From Comamonas testosteroni (GTDB lineage: Bacteria > Pseudomonadota > Gammaproteobacteria > Burkholderiales > Burkholderiaceae_C): 64,000 nt of DNA. Where the stretch lies: positions 3,038,001 to 3,102,000 of the forward strand of contig NZ_CP043568.1 of the NCBI RefSeq assembly GCF_014076415.1, in the 5' to 3' direction. Position numbers and translations under genes: made by a program. Below the pieces are notes generated by a model. It did no database searches. It saw nothing but the letters and a program-made list of their open reading frames with translations, and was not told the DNA's origin. This document shows positions 52,757 through 61,383 of this stretch, in pieces; position 1 is the first letter of the stretch; the number at the start of each line of letters is the position of its first letter.

Positions 52757-54481
52757 ATGACTTCCATGCAATCCCTGGCCCGATGGCTGCCCTTTCTCAA
52801 TTGGCCCAAACCGACTTTCGGCCTGCTGCGCGGCGAGTTCTGGGCCGGCCTGACCGTGGGCCTGATGCTGCTGCCCCAGGGCGTGGCTTACGCCGCGCTG
52901 GCGGGCATGCCGCTGATTACCGGCATCTATGCCTCCATCATTCCGGCCGCAGTGGCCATTCTCTTCAGCCCCTCACCCCGGCTGGGCGTGGGGCCTACGG
53001 CGCTGAGCGCCTTGCTGATCGGCGCCTCTCTGACCGGCATGGCCGAACCGGGCTCGGCCCAGTGGGTGGTGCTCGCTGCGTGGATGGCCATTCTGTCGGG
53101 CCTGGTTCAATGGAGTCTGGGCGTGGTACGCGCGGGCTGGCTGCTCAACCTGGTCACCTCCCCCGTACTGGCAGGCTTCACCCAGGCAGCAGCCCTGCTG
53201 ATTCTGGCCTCGCAGCTGCCCACTCTTCTGGGCATGCGCGCTGACTGGTCCACCGTCTGGCACTCGCCGTCCATCTATCTGTTCAGCATCCAATCCATCG
53301 CCTACGGCCTGGTCAGCATGGCTCTTTTGATGCTGGCCAAGAAATGGCGTCCTGCTTTTCCCTCGGCCATTTTCATCATCGGCCTGAGCGGCTTCATCAG
53401 CTGGATCACGGGTTTTGCCGATGCGGGCGGAGCCGTGATTGGCCACCTGCCAGCGGGACTGCCCAGCTTCCAGTGGCCCGGCATGCTGGACTGGGAGCAG
53501 TTCGGCGCCCTGATCATGCCAGTGCTGGTCATCTCCCTGGTCAGCTTTCTGGAAACCGCGTCCAGTGCCCAGGTCGAGCATCAGCAGGCCGGCACGCGCT
53601 GGAACGAGAATCAGGATCTGATTGCCCAGGGACTGTCCAAGATCAGCGCCGGCCTGTTCGGCAGCTTTGCCACCAGCGCTTCATTCTCGCGCTCTGCCGT
53701 CAACCTGCTCGCAGGTGCCAGGACCGGCTACGCCAACGTCTTTTCCATTTTGCTGGTGGTTGTGGTCGTGCTCTGGTTCATACCCTGGCTCTACCATGTG
53801 CCTCAGGCAACGCTGGCTGCCATCGTGATCACCGCCGTGCTCAACCTGGTCAAGCCCAGCGCCATTCTCAAGCTTTTCAGGATTTCCAAGGTCGAAGCCT
53901 GCATCAGCGTCGCCACGCTGGTGCTGACCATCGTCACCGCCCCGCGCATGTACTGGGGTGTGTTCGCGGGCATCATGCTCAGCCAGGCTTACTACCTCTA
54001 TCACCACCTGCACCCGCGCATCATCGAGGTCGGCGAGCATCCCGACGGCAGCCTGCGCAGCCGCCAGCTTTGGCAATTGCCCCCCCTGGCACCTGAAGTC
54101 GTGGCTCTGCGCATGGATGCAGACCTGGACTTTGCCACGGCCACGGCACTTGAGCGCTACGCGGCCGACGCCCTGCAGCAAGCGCCCCAGGCCAAAGACC
54201 TGGCGCTGCTGATGCAGTCCATCAACAGCATAGACATCACCGGAGTCGAAACCTTTGCCCGACTGGAACGCCTGGTCGCATTGCGCGGCGGTCTGCTGCA
54301 CGTGGTGGGGTTGAAGCTGCCGGCCGAGCAAAGGCTGGAGCGCGCCGGCCTGCTGCATAAGGAAGGCAGCCCCATCAGGCTCTACCGCACGGATGCCGAC
54401 TTTCTGCGAACGCTTGGCAATTTCCCCACAGAACTCACTCAGATCAACGCTGACGAAAAGCCTACATCCACAAAAAGATAG
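52757..54481 (+). CDS. SulP family anion transporter with STAS domain
   Basis: 574 aa. The SulP core begins FWAGLTVGLMLLPQGVAYAA near residue 28, then AGMPLITGIYASIIPAAVAI, GVGPTALSALLIGASL near 76, SFLETASSAQVEHQQAGTRW near 262, and GLFGSFATSASFSRSAVNLL near 298. About twelve membrane segments are seen. A C-terminal STAS domain (LRMDADLDFATATALERYAA, then MQSINSIDITGVETFARLER) completes it. These proteins carry sulfate, bicarbonate or dicarboxylates across the inner membrane; the substrate is not evident. It may be read with the cyclase gene 40 bases downstream. Confidence 0.92.
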   Translation: MTSMQSLARWLPFLNWPKPTFGLLRGEFWAGLTVGLMLLPQGVAYAALAGMPLITGIYASIIPAAVAILFSPSPRLGVGPTALSALLIGASLTGMAEPGSAQWVVLAAWMAILSGLVQWSLGVVRAGWLLNLVTSPVLAGFTQAAALLILASQLPTLLGMRADWSTVWHSPSIYLFSIQSIAYGLVSMALLMLAKKWRPAFPSAIFIIGLSGFISWITGFADAGGAVIGHLPAGLPSFQWPGMLDWEQFGALIMPVLVISLVSFLETASSAQVEHQQAGTRWNENQDLIAQGLSKISAGLFGSFATSASFSRSAVNLLAGARTGYANVFSILLVVVVVLWFIPWLYHVPQATLAAIVITAVLNLVKPSAILKLFRISKVEACISVATLVLTIVTAPRMYWGVFAGIMLSQAYYLYHHLHPRIIEVGEHPDGSLRSRQLWQLPPLAPEVVALRMDADLDFATATALERYAADALQQAPQAKDLALLMQSINSIDITGVETFARLERLVALRGGLLHVVGLKLPAEQRLERAGLLHKEGSPIRLYRTDADFLRTLGNFPTELTQINADEKPTSTKR

Positions 54482-54521
54482 GGGGCGCTGCTACACTGAC
54501 GGTCATCATTGATAGTTTGTC

Positions 54522-55316
54522 GTGACCTCATCCGCCCCTCACCAATCCGTGTTTTTGCGCGATCTGCGCCTTGCCACCGCACACAATCTGGTGACTCGCG
54601 CGGGCGGTAGTGATAACCGTCTGCCCACTGACACTCCCACCCATTACCTGCAAGCACTGATTGATGGCTTGTGCGCACTGTCTTTGCGCGACCCCCTCAC
54701 GGGGCTGGCCAACCGACGCCATTTCCGCTCCGTGATCGAGCGCGAGATCGACCGCGTGGCCCGCTCCGGAGAAACCGCACTGCTGCTGATGCTGGACATC
54801 GACCATTTCAAGCAGATCAACGACGAGCACGGTCATATTGCTGGCGATATGGTGTTGCAGTCCGTGGCACAGACCCTGTCCGAAATCATTCGCCCCATGG
54901 ACACCCTGGCGCGCTTCGGTGGCGAGGAATTCGCCATAGTGCTGCCGGTCTGTCCTGCGCATCAAGGCCGTGCGGTCGCCGAACGCCTGCGCCAGGCCAT
55001 CGAAAGCAACTCCATCGCCGTGTCCTCCGGCCAGTCGCTGAAGGTCACGGTGAGTATTGGCGGGGTCTACGCCCAGCAATGGATTCGCAGCACGGCGCAA
55101 CTGTGGACCGAGCGTGCCGATCGCCAGCTCTATCTGGCCAAATCCGCGGGACGCAACTGCGTCTGCGTGGAGGATCCGCCCGACAGTACGGTGAGTGCCG
55201 AGGAAAAAAGCCTGCTTTTCAGCCCTTTGCCTGCCGCTTCGTTAGAGGAAAATGTCTCTGACAATACAGCACCAGACGTAAACACCGACGCCGCAAGCCA
55301 GGTCATAACGCCTTGA
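54522..55316 (+). CDS. Diguanylate cyclase with GTG start
   Basis: 264 aa; the start is GTG because no ATG is near. A short N-terminus without a known sensor leads at about residue 55 to a GGDEF domain (LSLRDPLTGLANRRHFRSVI, LMLDIDHFKQINDEHGHIAG, GGEEF near residue 139). The RPMD sequence five residues before it is an RxxD product-inhibition site. It should make c-di-GMP from two GTP. It ends 4 bases before the MinD-like gene, so the pair is almost certainly one operon. Confidence 0.9.
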   Translation: MTSSAPHQSVFLRDLRLATAHNLVTRAGGSDNRLPTDTPTHYLQALIDGLCALSLRDPLTGLANRRHFRSVIEREIDRVARSGETALLLMLDIDHFKQINDEHGHIAGDMVLQSVAQTLSEIIRPMDTLARFGGEEFAIVLPVCPAHQGRAVAERLRQAIESNSIAVSSGQSLKVTVSIGGVYAQQWIRSTAQLWTERADRQLYLAKSAGRNCVCVEDPPDSTVSAEEKSLLFSPLPAASLEENVSDNTAPDVNTDAASQVITP

Positions 55317-55320
55317 GACG

Positions 55321-56172
55321 ATGGACACCTTGGCCCCTCACCCTACTTTGCCCGCTCATATATCCATGGAAGATGCCCTGCGGGCGCCTGGCCGCAACAA
55401 GCAGGCCCACATCATTGCCGTCACCAGCGGCAAAGGCGGTGTCGGCAAGACTTTCGTCTCCGCCAATCTGGCTGCTGCGCTGACGCGTCATGGCTTCAAC
55501 GTGCTGGTATTGGACGCGGACCTGGGCCTGGCCAATCTGGATGTAGTGCTCAACCTCTACCCCAAGGTCACGCTGCACGATGTGTTCACAGGTCGATCCA
55601 CGCTGGAAGATGCCATCCTGACCACGCCGGGCGGCTATTCGGTGCTGCTGGCAGGCTCGGGCATGATCGAGTACTCGCGCCTCACCCCCGAGATTCGTTC
55701 CCAGTTCATGCGCACGGTGGAGCTGCTGCGCCCGCGCTACGACATCATCCTGCTCGACACCGGTGCCGGCATCTCGGATGTGGTGCTGTTCTCCGTGTCT
55801 CTGGCGACCGAGGTGCTGGTCGTGGCCACGCCCGAGCCCACTTCGCTGACCGATGCCTACGCCGCCATCAAGGTGCTGGCCCTGCAGCAAAAGCGCCAGC
55901 AGATCCGTCTGGTCATCAACCAGGCGCAACGCCCCGGCGATGGCCGCGCCATCACGGGCCAGCTGCAGCAGGTGCTCAACCGCTTCGTGACCACCGAGTC
56001 CGGCCAGCCGCTGCAGCTGACCCACTGGGGCGATATTCCGGTCGACTCCGCCGTGCGCGAGGCCGTGATGCGCCGCCAGCTGCTGCTGCAGGCCATGCCC
56101 GGAGCACCCGCATCCCTCGCAGTGGCACAGCTGTCCAATAAAATCAAGGCAGAGCTGACGGCCCCGGTCTGA
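55321..56172 (+). CDS. MinD/ParA/FleN-like ATPase
   Basis: 283 aa. The deviant Walker A is VTSGKGGVGKTFVSANLAAA near residue 35, then VLVLDADLGLANLDVVLNLY and YDIILLDTGAGISDVVLFSV. These place it in the MinD superfamily, nearest FleN/YlxH-type proteins of flagellar number or placement by sequence feel. No flagellar gene is seen in the window. Its coupling to a diguanylate cyclase hints at a surface-localisation or motility link. A C-terminal amphipathic membrane-targeting helix is not clear. Confidence 0.88.
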   Translation: MDTLAPHPTLPAHISMEDALRAPGRNKQAHIIAVTSGKGGVGKTFVSANLAAALTRHGFNVLVLDADLGLANLDVVLNLYPKVTLHDVFTGRSTLEDAILTTPGGYSVLLAGSGMIEYSRLTPEIRSQFMRTVELLRPRYDIILLDTGAGISDVVLFSVSLATEVLVVATPEPTSLTDAYAAIKVLALQQKRQQIRLVINQAQRPGDGRAITGQLQQVLNRFVTTESGQPLQLTHWGDIPVDSAVREAVMRRQLLLQAMPGAPASLAVAQLSNKIKAELTAPV

Positions 56173-56224
56173 GCTGCATCACCGTCGATGCAGCAGCCGC
56201 GCGGCCGCCCCCCCGGATATCGAC

Positions 56225-56998
56225 GTGGCCGACATACTCAACATCTCCTGCTACAAATTCACGCCCCTGCCCGACGCCGACCAGCTGCGCCAGACGCTGC
56301 TGGAGCGTGCGCATGACCTGAGCCTCAAGGGCACGGTGCTGCTGGCCGAAGAAGGCATCAACTTTTTCCTGGCCGGCCCTGCCGAAGCCGTACGCGACTT
56401 TGTGGAGCAGCTGAAACAAGACCCGCGTTTTGCCGACCTGGCGCCCAAGGAAAGCTGGTCCGAGACCGTGCCCTTTCGCAAAATGCTGGTCAAGGTCAAG
56501 AACGAGATCATCCGCATGGATCATCCCGCCATACGACCCGCCCATGGCCGTGCGCCATCGGTCAGCCCGGCCACGCTGCGCCGCTGGCTGGAGCAAGGCC
56601 ATGACGACGAGGGCCGCGAGGTGGTGACGCTGGACACGCGCAACGACTACGAAGTGGACGAAGGCGCATTTGCCGGCACGATCGACTGGCGCCTGACCAA
56701 GTTCACCGAATTCCCGCCGGCACTGCGCGAGCACAAGGACGAATTCGCCGGCAAGACCGTGGTCAGCTACTGCACTGGCGGCATCCGCTGCGAAAAGGCC
56801 GCCATCCTCATGCAGGACGAAGGCATCGAAAACGTCTACCAGCTCGAAGGCGGCATCCTCAAATATTTCGAGGAAACCGACGGCAAGTTCTACGACGGCG
56901 GCTGCTTTGTCTTTGATGGTCGCGACTCGCTGGGCGCCGATCTGTCGCGTACCGAGCTGGTTCACCCCCGCCCCATCAAAAAGCATTTGATGGAATAG
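56225..56998 (+). CDS. trhO: tRNA uridine(34) hydroxylase TrhO (YceA rhodanese)
   Basis: 257 aa beginning at GTG (MADILNISCYKFTPLPDADQ). It has the rhodanese active site YCTGGIRCEKAAILMQDEG near residue 180 with the catalytic Cys, and an N-terminal domain with LKGTVLLAEEGINFFLAG near 35. TrhO hydroxylates C5 of wobble uridine in several tRNAs on the way to 5-methoxyuridine or cmo5U. It is somewhat shorter than E. coli YceA (350 aa), as in other betaproteobacterial forms. Confidence 0.9.
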   Translation: MADILNISCYKFTPLPDADQLRQTLLERAHDLSLKGTVLLAEEGINFFLAGPAEAVRDFVEQLKQDPRFADLAPKESWSETVPFRKMLVKVKNEIIRMDHPAIRPAHGRAPSVSPATLRRWLEQGHDDEGREVVTLDTRNDYEVDEGAFAGTIDWRLTKFTEFPPALREHKDEFAGKTVVSYCTGGIRCEKAAILMQDEGIENVYQLEGGILKYFEETDGKFYDGGCFVFDGRDSLGADLSRTELVHPRPIKKHLME

Positions 56999-57016
56999 GC
57001 CGGCATTCTTCACCCA

Positions 57017-57118
57017 CTATCAAAAACAAAGCGGCTGGCGCTTGCTCATTGCCGATTTCAGAAGACTTGATCTCTGAGATCGTTTGATGATCAACGCCAG
57101 CCGCTTTTGATTTGATAG
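57017..57118. repeat. Long inverted repeat acting as bidirectional terminator
   Basis: The left arm CTATCAAAAACAAAGCGGCTGGCG (57,017-57,040) and the inverse of the right arm (57,095-57,118) differ at two places only. The central 13 bases are perfect. It lies between two convergent genes and contains the dispersed repeat type. Confidence 0.8.
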
Positions 57119-57132
57119 CAGCTCAACGCTGC

Positions 57133-57687
57133 TTACCTTGCCCAGCGTGCTGCTGCCTTGGCCACGCGCTCGCCAAACTGGCGTGCGGTTTCCAGATCGC
57201 CTGCGGCCATCTCGCCGGCCGAAGAGTCAGAGGGGGACTGCGCCATGGCACCGCAGAAACTGCCCATCCAGTTCACATCGTTGCGCTGGGCGGCCTTGGT
57301 GTTCGAAGGCAGCAGGCCCAGCCCCACCCACACGCCGCCATGCTGCATGGCCAGGTGGTAGAAATAATCGAGCGTGACCTGCTTGTCGCCCTGCACGCTC
57401 GCGCTGTTGGTGAAGCCGGCAAACAGCTTGTCCTTCCAGGCCTGGGCAAACCAGGCCTTGGACGAGGCATCGGCAAATTTCTTGAATTGCCAGCTCGGAG
57501 CGGCCATATAGGTGGGCGCGCCGAAGACGATGGCATCGGCCGCAGCCAGTTGCTCCCAGCCACCTTCGGGCAAATTGCCATCGGCGTCGATGGCCAGCAG
57601 TTGCGCGCCCGCGCCCTGGGCCACGGATTGCGCCATGCGCTGGGTATGGCCGTAGCCGGAGTGGTAGACCACAACGATATTGCTCAT
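57133..57687 (-). CDS. WrbA-like flavodoxin family protein
   Basis: 184 aa from the ATG at 57,687. It opens IVVVYHSGYGHTQRMAQSVA, an FMN-phosphate loop, and has ADAIVFGAPTYMAAPSWQFK near residue 73. The C-terminal helical part closes with GERVAKAAARW. Such proteins are cytoplasmic FMN-dependent NAD(P)H:quinone reductases that reduce quinones by two electrons. It is preceded by a terminator and so is probably a single gene. Confidence 0.88.
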   Translation of the reverse strand: MSNIVVVYHSGYGHTQRMAQSVAQGAGAQLLAIDADGNLPEGGWEQLAAADAIVFGAPTYMAAPSWQFKKFADASSKAWFAQAWKDKLFAGFTNSASVQGDKQVTLDYFYHLAMQHGGVWVGLGLLPSNTKAAQRNDVNWMGSFCGAMAQSPSDSSAGEMAAGDLETARQFGERVAKAAARWAR

Positions 57688-57762
57688 GATTTCTTCTTTC
57701 CTGCTTTTCCTGCTTGTATCGGCGCAGCCATCCGCCGCGCCATCGTGAATCTGTGCCAAATA

Positions 57763-57794
57763 AAGGCCCGCCGGATTGACACCCGGCGGGCCTT
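57763..57794 (-). terminator. Terminator of the DoxX gene
   Basis: AAGGCCCGCCGG and CCGGCGGGCCTT form a perfect 12-base-pair stem with an eight-base loop. On the minus strand TTTATTT follows. Confidence 0.85.
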
Positions 57795-57866
57795 GTCTTG
57801 CGAGAGCGCGCTAGCTTATCAAAGCCATGACCGCTTGCGCACTTTCAGCCTGCGCGGCCTCATGCT

Positions 57867-58274
57867 TCAGCCTTTGCGGCCGTCCATGCTCCAGGCGCCT
57901 GCCCCATGGGCGGCGTAGCCAAGCAGGCCCCCGACCACGGCGATGTTCTTCCAGAACAGCAGCTGCTGCATCATGGCGGCTTCTGCAGGCACGCCCCAGA
58001 AGTTATGGAAGAAGAAGCTGGCGATCAGCGTGAAAAATCCCAGGATCAAGGCCGCGCAGCGCGTGTGCCAGCCAAGCAGGATGGCCAGACCGCCCACGAT
58101 CTCGATCACCAGGCCCACCGCCACCGCGACCTGGGGCATGGGCATGCCCACCGACGCGGCATAACCCACGGTGCCCGCAAAGCCGCTGATTTTCTGAATG
58201 CCCGCAGGCAGGAACAGCAGGGCAATCAGCACACGGCCCGCCAGGTCCAGAGGATTTCGCAATTGATTCAACAT
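57867..58274 (-). CDS. DoxX family membrane protein
   Basis: 135 aa from the ATG at 58,274 (MLNQLRNPLDLAGRVLIALL), chosen for GGAG five bases upstream; a start at 58,289 is possible. It has four membrane segments, with FLPAGIQKISGFAGTVGYAA near residue 21 and IEIVGGLAILLGWHTRCAAL near 55, as in DoxX/YphA proteins. The family includes quinol-oxidase subunits and proteins linked to redox stress. It lies next to pirin and a flavodoxin, also quinone-related, on the same strand. Confidence 0.88.
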   Translation of the reverse strand: MLNQLRNPLDLAGRVLIALLFLPAGIQKISGFAGTVGYAASVGMPMPQVAVAVGLVIEIVGGLAILLGWHTRCAALILGFFTLIASFFFHNFWGVPAEAAMMQQLLFWKNIAVVGGLLGYAAHGAGAWSMDGRKG

Positions 58275-58343
58275 CTCAACTCCAGTCATTGCGACCCAGG
58301 GCCGCGTTGGTTCATATCAGTACAAGCCTTGAAATCGTCAGAC

Positions 58344-59045
58344 TCAAGGTTCCAGGTCAAACACCAGAACTTCCGCAGCCCGGCCATTGGCAAGGCGCAG
58401 GCGCTCCTCATTTTCAATAAGTGCGGCGTCGCCGCTTGTCAGCTTTTGTCCATTCACGTCCAGCTCGCCACGCACCAGGTGCACATAGGTCTTGCGACCG
58501 GCCGGCAGGGCCACATCGGCAGCCTCTGCGCCGTCGAACAGACCGGCATACAAGCGTGCATCCGCGTTCATGGGAACCGAGCCCTCGGCACCATCGGGTG
58601 AAGCCACCAGACACAGACGCCCGCGCTTTTGCACCTCGCTGAATGTCTTCTGGGCATAGCCTGGCTCGATACCTGTCCGAGCGGGCAGCAGCCAGATCTG
58701 CAGAAAGTGCGTGGTCTGCTCCTTGGCATAGTTCTGCTCGCTGTGCACCACCCCCGAGCCAGCGCTCATGCGCTGCACCTCTCCAGGCAGGATGGGGGTT
58801 TCATTGCCCATGCTGTCCTTGTGCGAGAGCGCACCTTCGAGCACATAGCTGATGATTTCCATGTCGCGGTGGCCGTGCGAGCCAAAGCCCGTGCCGGGGG
58901 CAATCCTGTCTTCGTTGATCACGCGCAGATTGCCGAAACCCATATGGCGCGGGTCGTAGTAACCGGCAAACGAAAAGCTGTGATAGGACTTGAGCCAGCC
59001 GTGGTCGGCGTAGCCGCGTTCCTGGGATTTGCGCAGAGTCATCAT
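58344..59045 (-). CDS. Pirin family protein
   Basis: 233 aa from the ATG at 59,045, with AAGGAAG upstream. It has HSFSFAGYYDPRHMGFGNLR near residue 20, the metal-site HGHRDMEIISYVLEG near 55, and SGVVHSEQN near 95, the histidines and glutamate that hold iron. Bacterial pirins may be quercetin dioxygenases or transcriptional cofactors. A LysR regulator is divergent, with a palindrome between. Confidence 0.92.
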   Translation of the reverse strand: MMTLRKSQERGYADHGWLKSYHSFSFAGYYDPRHMGFGNLRVINEDRIAPGTGFGSHGHRDMEIISYVLEGALSHKDSMGNETPILPGEVQRMSAGSGVVHSEQNYAKEQTTHFLQIWLLPARTGIEPGYAQKTFSEVQKRGRLCLVASPDGAEGSVPMNADARLYAGLFDGAEAADVALPAGRKTYVHLVRGELDVNGQKLTSGDAALIENEERLRLANGRAAEVLVFDLEP

Positions 59046-59136
59046 GGTGTGCTTCCTTTCGTTCAAGTGACTGTCTCTATGGGCTCTACTGTAGAAGTCG
59101 CCTGTCAGGCCGTGGCTGAACGGCGTTGATGGCATC

Positions 59137-59153
59137 ATTCAAACTGTTTGAAT
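59137..59153. promoter_or_regulatory. Palindromic operator between pirin and LysR genes
   Basis: ATTCAAACTGTTTGAAT is an inverted repeat with seven-base perfect arms, just upstream of the LysR gene start and about 90 bases from the pirin start. It contains the T-N11-A form that LysR proteins prefer. Confidence 0.65.
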
Positions 59154-59166
59154 CATCAATCTCACC

Positions 59167-60105
59167 ATGCCCAGCTCCCGCGATGTGCTCACCCCCGACA
59201 GCCTGGCCATGCTGCAGGCCATTGCCGAAACCGGCAGCTTTGCCGCCGCTGCGCGCTCCCTGGGCCTGGTGCCCAGCGCGCTGACCTACCGCGTGCGCCA
59301 GATCGAAGACGCGCTCGATGTGCTGCTGTTTGACCGCAGCTCGCGCCATGCCCAGGCCACGGAGGCCGGCCAGGCCTTGCTGCGCGAAGGCGCCCGCCTG
59401 CTGCAGGAGATCGACGCCGTGGCGCACCGCGTCAAGCGCGTGGCCACGGGCTGGGAGCCGCAGCTGACCATCGTCATCGACGGGGCCGTGGCCCGCACGC
59501 CCATCTTCGAGCTGGTCGAAGCCTTTTATGCGCTGAACCCGCCCACCACGCTCAAGCTGCGCGACGGCATTCTCAACGGCACGCTGGAAGTACTGACCAG
59601 CGGCCATGCCGATCTGGCCATTGGCGTGGCGGTCAACACCAGCAATGTCTCCGAACTGCAGAAGCGCGAAATCGGGGAGATTGATTTCGTCTTCGCCGTC
59701 GCGCCGCACCACCCGCTGGCCGGACTCGATGAGCCGCTGTCTGACGAGTTGCTGCTGCAGCACCGCATGGTGGCCGTGGCCGACTCGGGCGTGCGCAGCA
59801 ACTCCAGCTTTGGCCTGGTCAACGGCCAGGACGTGCTCACCGTGGACAGCATGCAGGCCAAGCTGGAGGCTCAGATACGCGGCATTGGCGCCGGCTTTCT
59901 GCCACGCGGCATGGTTCAGGCCTATCTGGATGCCGGCCTGCTGGTCACAAGACAGGTGCAGCGCGCCAGTCGCAATCTGCGCCTGCACTATGCATGGCCC
60001 GGCCCCGCCCACCGCACTCCCGGACGCGCCCTTCAGTGGTGGCTGACGCAACTCGAAAGCCCCGCCACGCGCAAGGCGCTTATGGAAAACCATCACCGTC
60101 AATAA
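59167..60105 (+). CDS. LysR family regulator, divergent from pirin gene
   Basis: 312 aa. The helix-turn-helix is TPDSLAMLQAIAETGSFAAA, then ARSLGLVPSALTYRVRQIED, with the effector domain after residue 95 (VFAVAPHHPLAGLDEPLSDE). It looks like the LysR regulators that control quinone-responsive genes in this family of bacteria. The likely targets are pirin and perhaps DoxX, which lies on the same strand downstream of pirin. Confidence 0.9.
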   Translation: MPSSRDVLTPDSLAMLQAIAETGSFAAAARSLGLVPSALTYRVRQIEDALDVLLFDRSSRHAQATEAGQALLREGARLLQEIDAVAHRVKRVATGWEPQLTIVIDGAVARTPIFELVEAFYALNPPTTLKLRDGILNGTLEVLTSGHADLAIGVAVNTSNVSELQKREIGEIDFVFAVAPHHPLAGLDEPLSDELLLQHRMVAVADSGVRSNSSFGLVNGQDVLTVDSMQAKLEAQIRGIGAGFLPRGMVQAYLDAGLLVTRQVQRASRNLRLHYAWPGPAHRTPGRALQWWLTQLESPATRKALMENHHRQ

Positions 60106-60238
60106 GCTGCTGCGCGTCGCAGCCATCACGTGGGAGGTGTAGAGTGAGTTGCGCTGCAACAATTCAGCACAAGCAGCACTTGCTATCCTTTGGATAGCTG
60201 CTACGCTAGAACTCAAACGGTGTCGAAAAGGCTTTTTC

Positions 60239-61354
60239 ATGAATGCTTCCCGCACTCGCGCGTCCGCAACTGCCTCCGCTTCTTCCTCCTCCCTGCATAC
60301 CGGTGCCAAGCGCATTGCCGTCATCGGCGCGGGCATTGCCGGTCTGGCCTGTGCCCGCACGCTGATGCAGGCCGGGCACGACGTCCATGTCTACGAGCGC
60401 CTGACCCAGGCCGGCGGACGTATGCGCTCGGTCAGCGGCCCCTACGGCAGCTTTGACATCGGCGCACAGTTCTTCACCGTGCGCGACCCGCGCTTTCAGC
60501 AAGTGCTGGACATCACGCCCGGCAATCTGCGCGCCTGGAGCCTGAACAGCGTTCAGACCCGCAACGCCCAGGGCCGCAGAGTCGACAAGCACACGCCGGT
60601 GCGCGAGACCCACTGGGTCGGCATGCCCGATATGCAATCGCTGCCACTGGCCTGGGCAGCGCCGCTATGGGATGCCGGGCGCCTGCACCTGGGACAGTCC
60701 CTGCGCGCCATGAGCCACCACATTGCCAGCGGCAGCCACCACAGCCGCCATCAGTGGTCCCTGATGCTGGATACCGAAGACCACGGCCCGCAGATTGCAG
60801 CCGACTTCGATGCCGTGGTGCTGGCCGTGCCGGCGCCCGTGGCCGCGCAACTGCTGCAGACAGCGCCGCAGGGTGCTGCCCTGGCCAGGACCCTGGCCCC
60901 CGTGGAAATGGCCCCCTGCTGGGCCATGACGCTGTCCTACCCCATGGCCGCACAGGCCGGGCTGACCACGCTGGGCCCGCAGTGGAATGCCGCACGCAGC
61001 ACGCATGAGCGCGTTGCCTGGGTGGCCCGCGAGTCCTCCAAACCCGGCCGCGCCCAGACCGAGCGCTGGACGATTCATGCCAATCCGCTGTGGTCCAACG
61101 AGCACCGCCATGACGACGCCACGCGTGTGCTTGCCAAGCTGCAAAAGGCCTTTGGCGAAATCACCGGCATCCGCGTTGCGCCGCGCCATGCCAGCGTCTA
61201 CCTCTGGCAGCATGCCCAGACGCTGGCGCCCCTGGGCAGACCGTTCAGCCACGACCCCTCGGCAGGCCTGGGCCTGTGCGGGGACTGGTGCATAGGCATG
61301 CGGGTGGAAGACGCTTTTGTCTCGGGTCTGGAAATGGGGCTGGCCCTGGCCTGA
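60239..61354 (+). CDS. NAD(P)/FAD-dependent amine-oxidase-like protein (renalase-like)
   Basis: 371 aa from the ATG at 60,239 ([13 protein letters not shown]). After a short serine-rich stretch comes the FAD motif [20 protein letters not shown] near residue 25 and [20 protein letters not shown] near 52, with [33 protein letters not shown] near the end is the second FAD motif. The small size and sequence resemble bacterial renalase-like proteins, which oxidise isomeric forms of NAD(P)H. A short intergenic repeat copy (near 60,186) lies upstream. Confidence 0.85.
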   Translation: MNASRTRASATASASSSSLHTGAKRIAVIGAGIAGLACARTLMQAGHDVHVYERLTQAGGRMRSVSGPYGSFDIGAQFFTVRDPRFQQVLDITPGNLRAWSLNSVQTRNAQGRRVDKHTPVRETHWVGMPDMQSLPLAWAAPLWDAGRLHLGQSLRAMSHHIASGSHHSRHQWSLMLDTEDHGPQIAADFDAVVLAVPAPVAAQLLQTAPQGAALARTLAPVEMAPCWAMTLSYPMAAQAGLTTLGPQWNAARSTHERVAWVARESSKPGRAQTERWTIHANPLWSNEHRHDDATRVLAKLQKAFGEITGIRVAPRHASVYLWQHAQTLAPLGRPFSHDPSAGLGLCGDWCIGMRVEDAFVSGLEMGLALA

Positions 61355-61383
61355 GCCAACTGCGCGCAGTCAAGGGGCGTAAG

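Noticed and set aside
52441..52760. Two short open frames before the SulP gene
   Set aside because: No ribosome site and no likeness; the two overlap in different frames.
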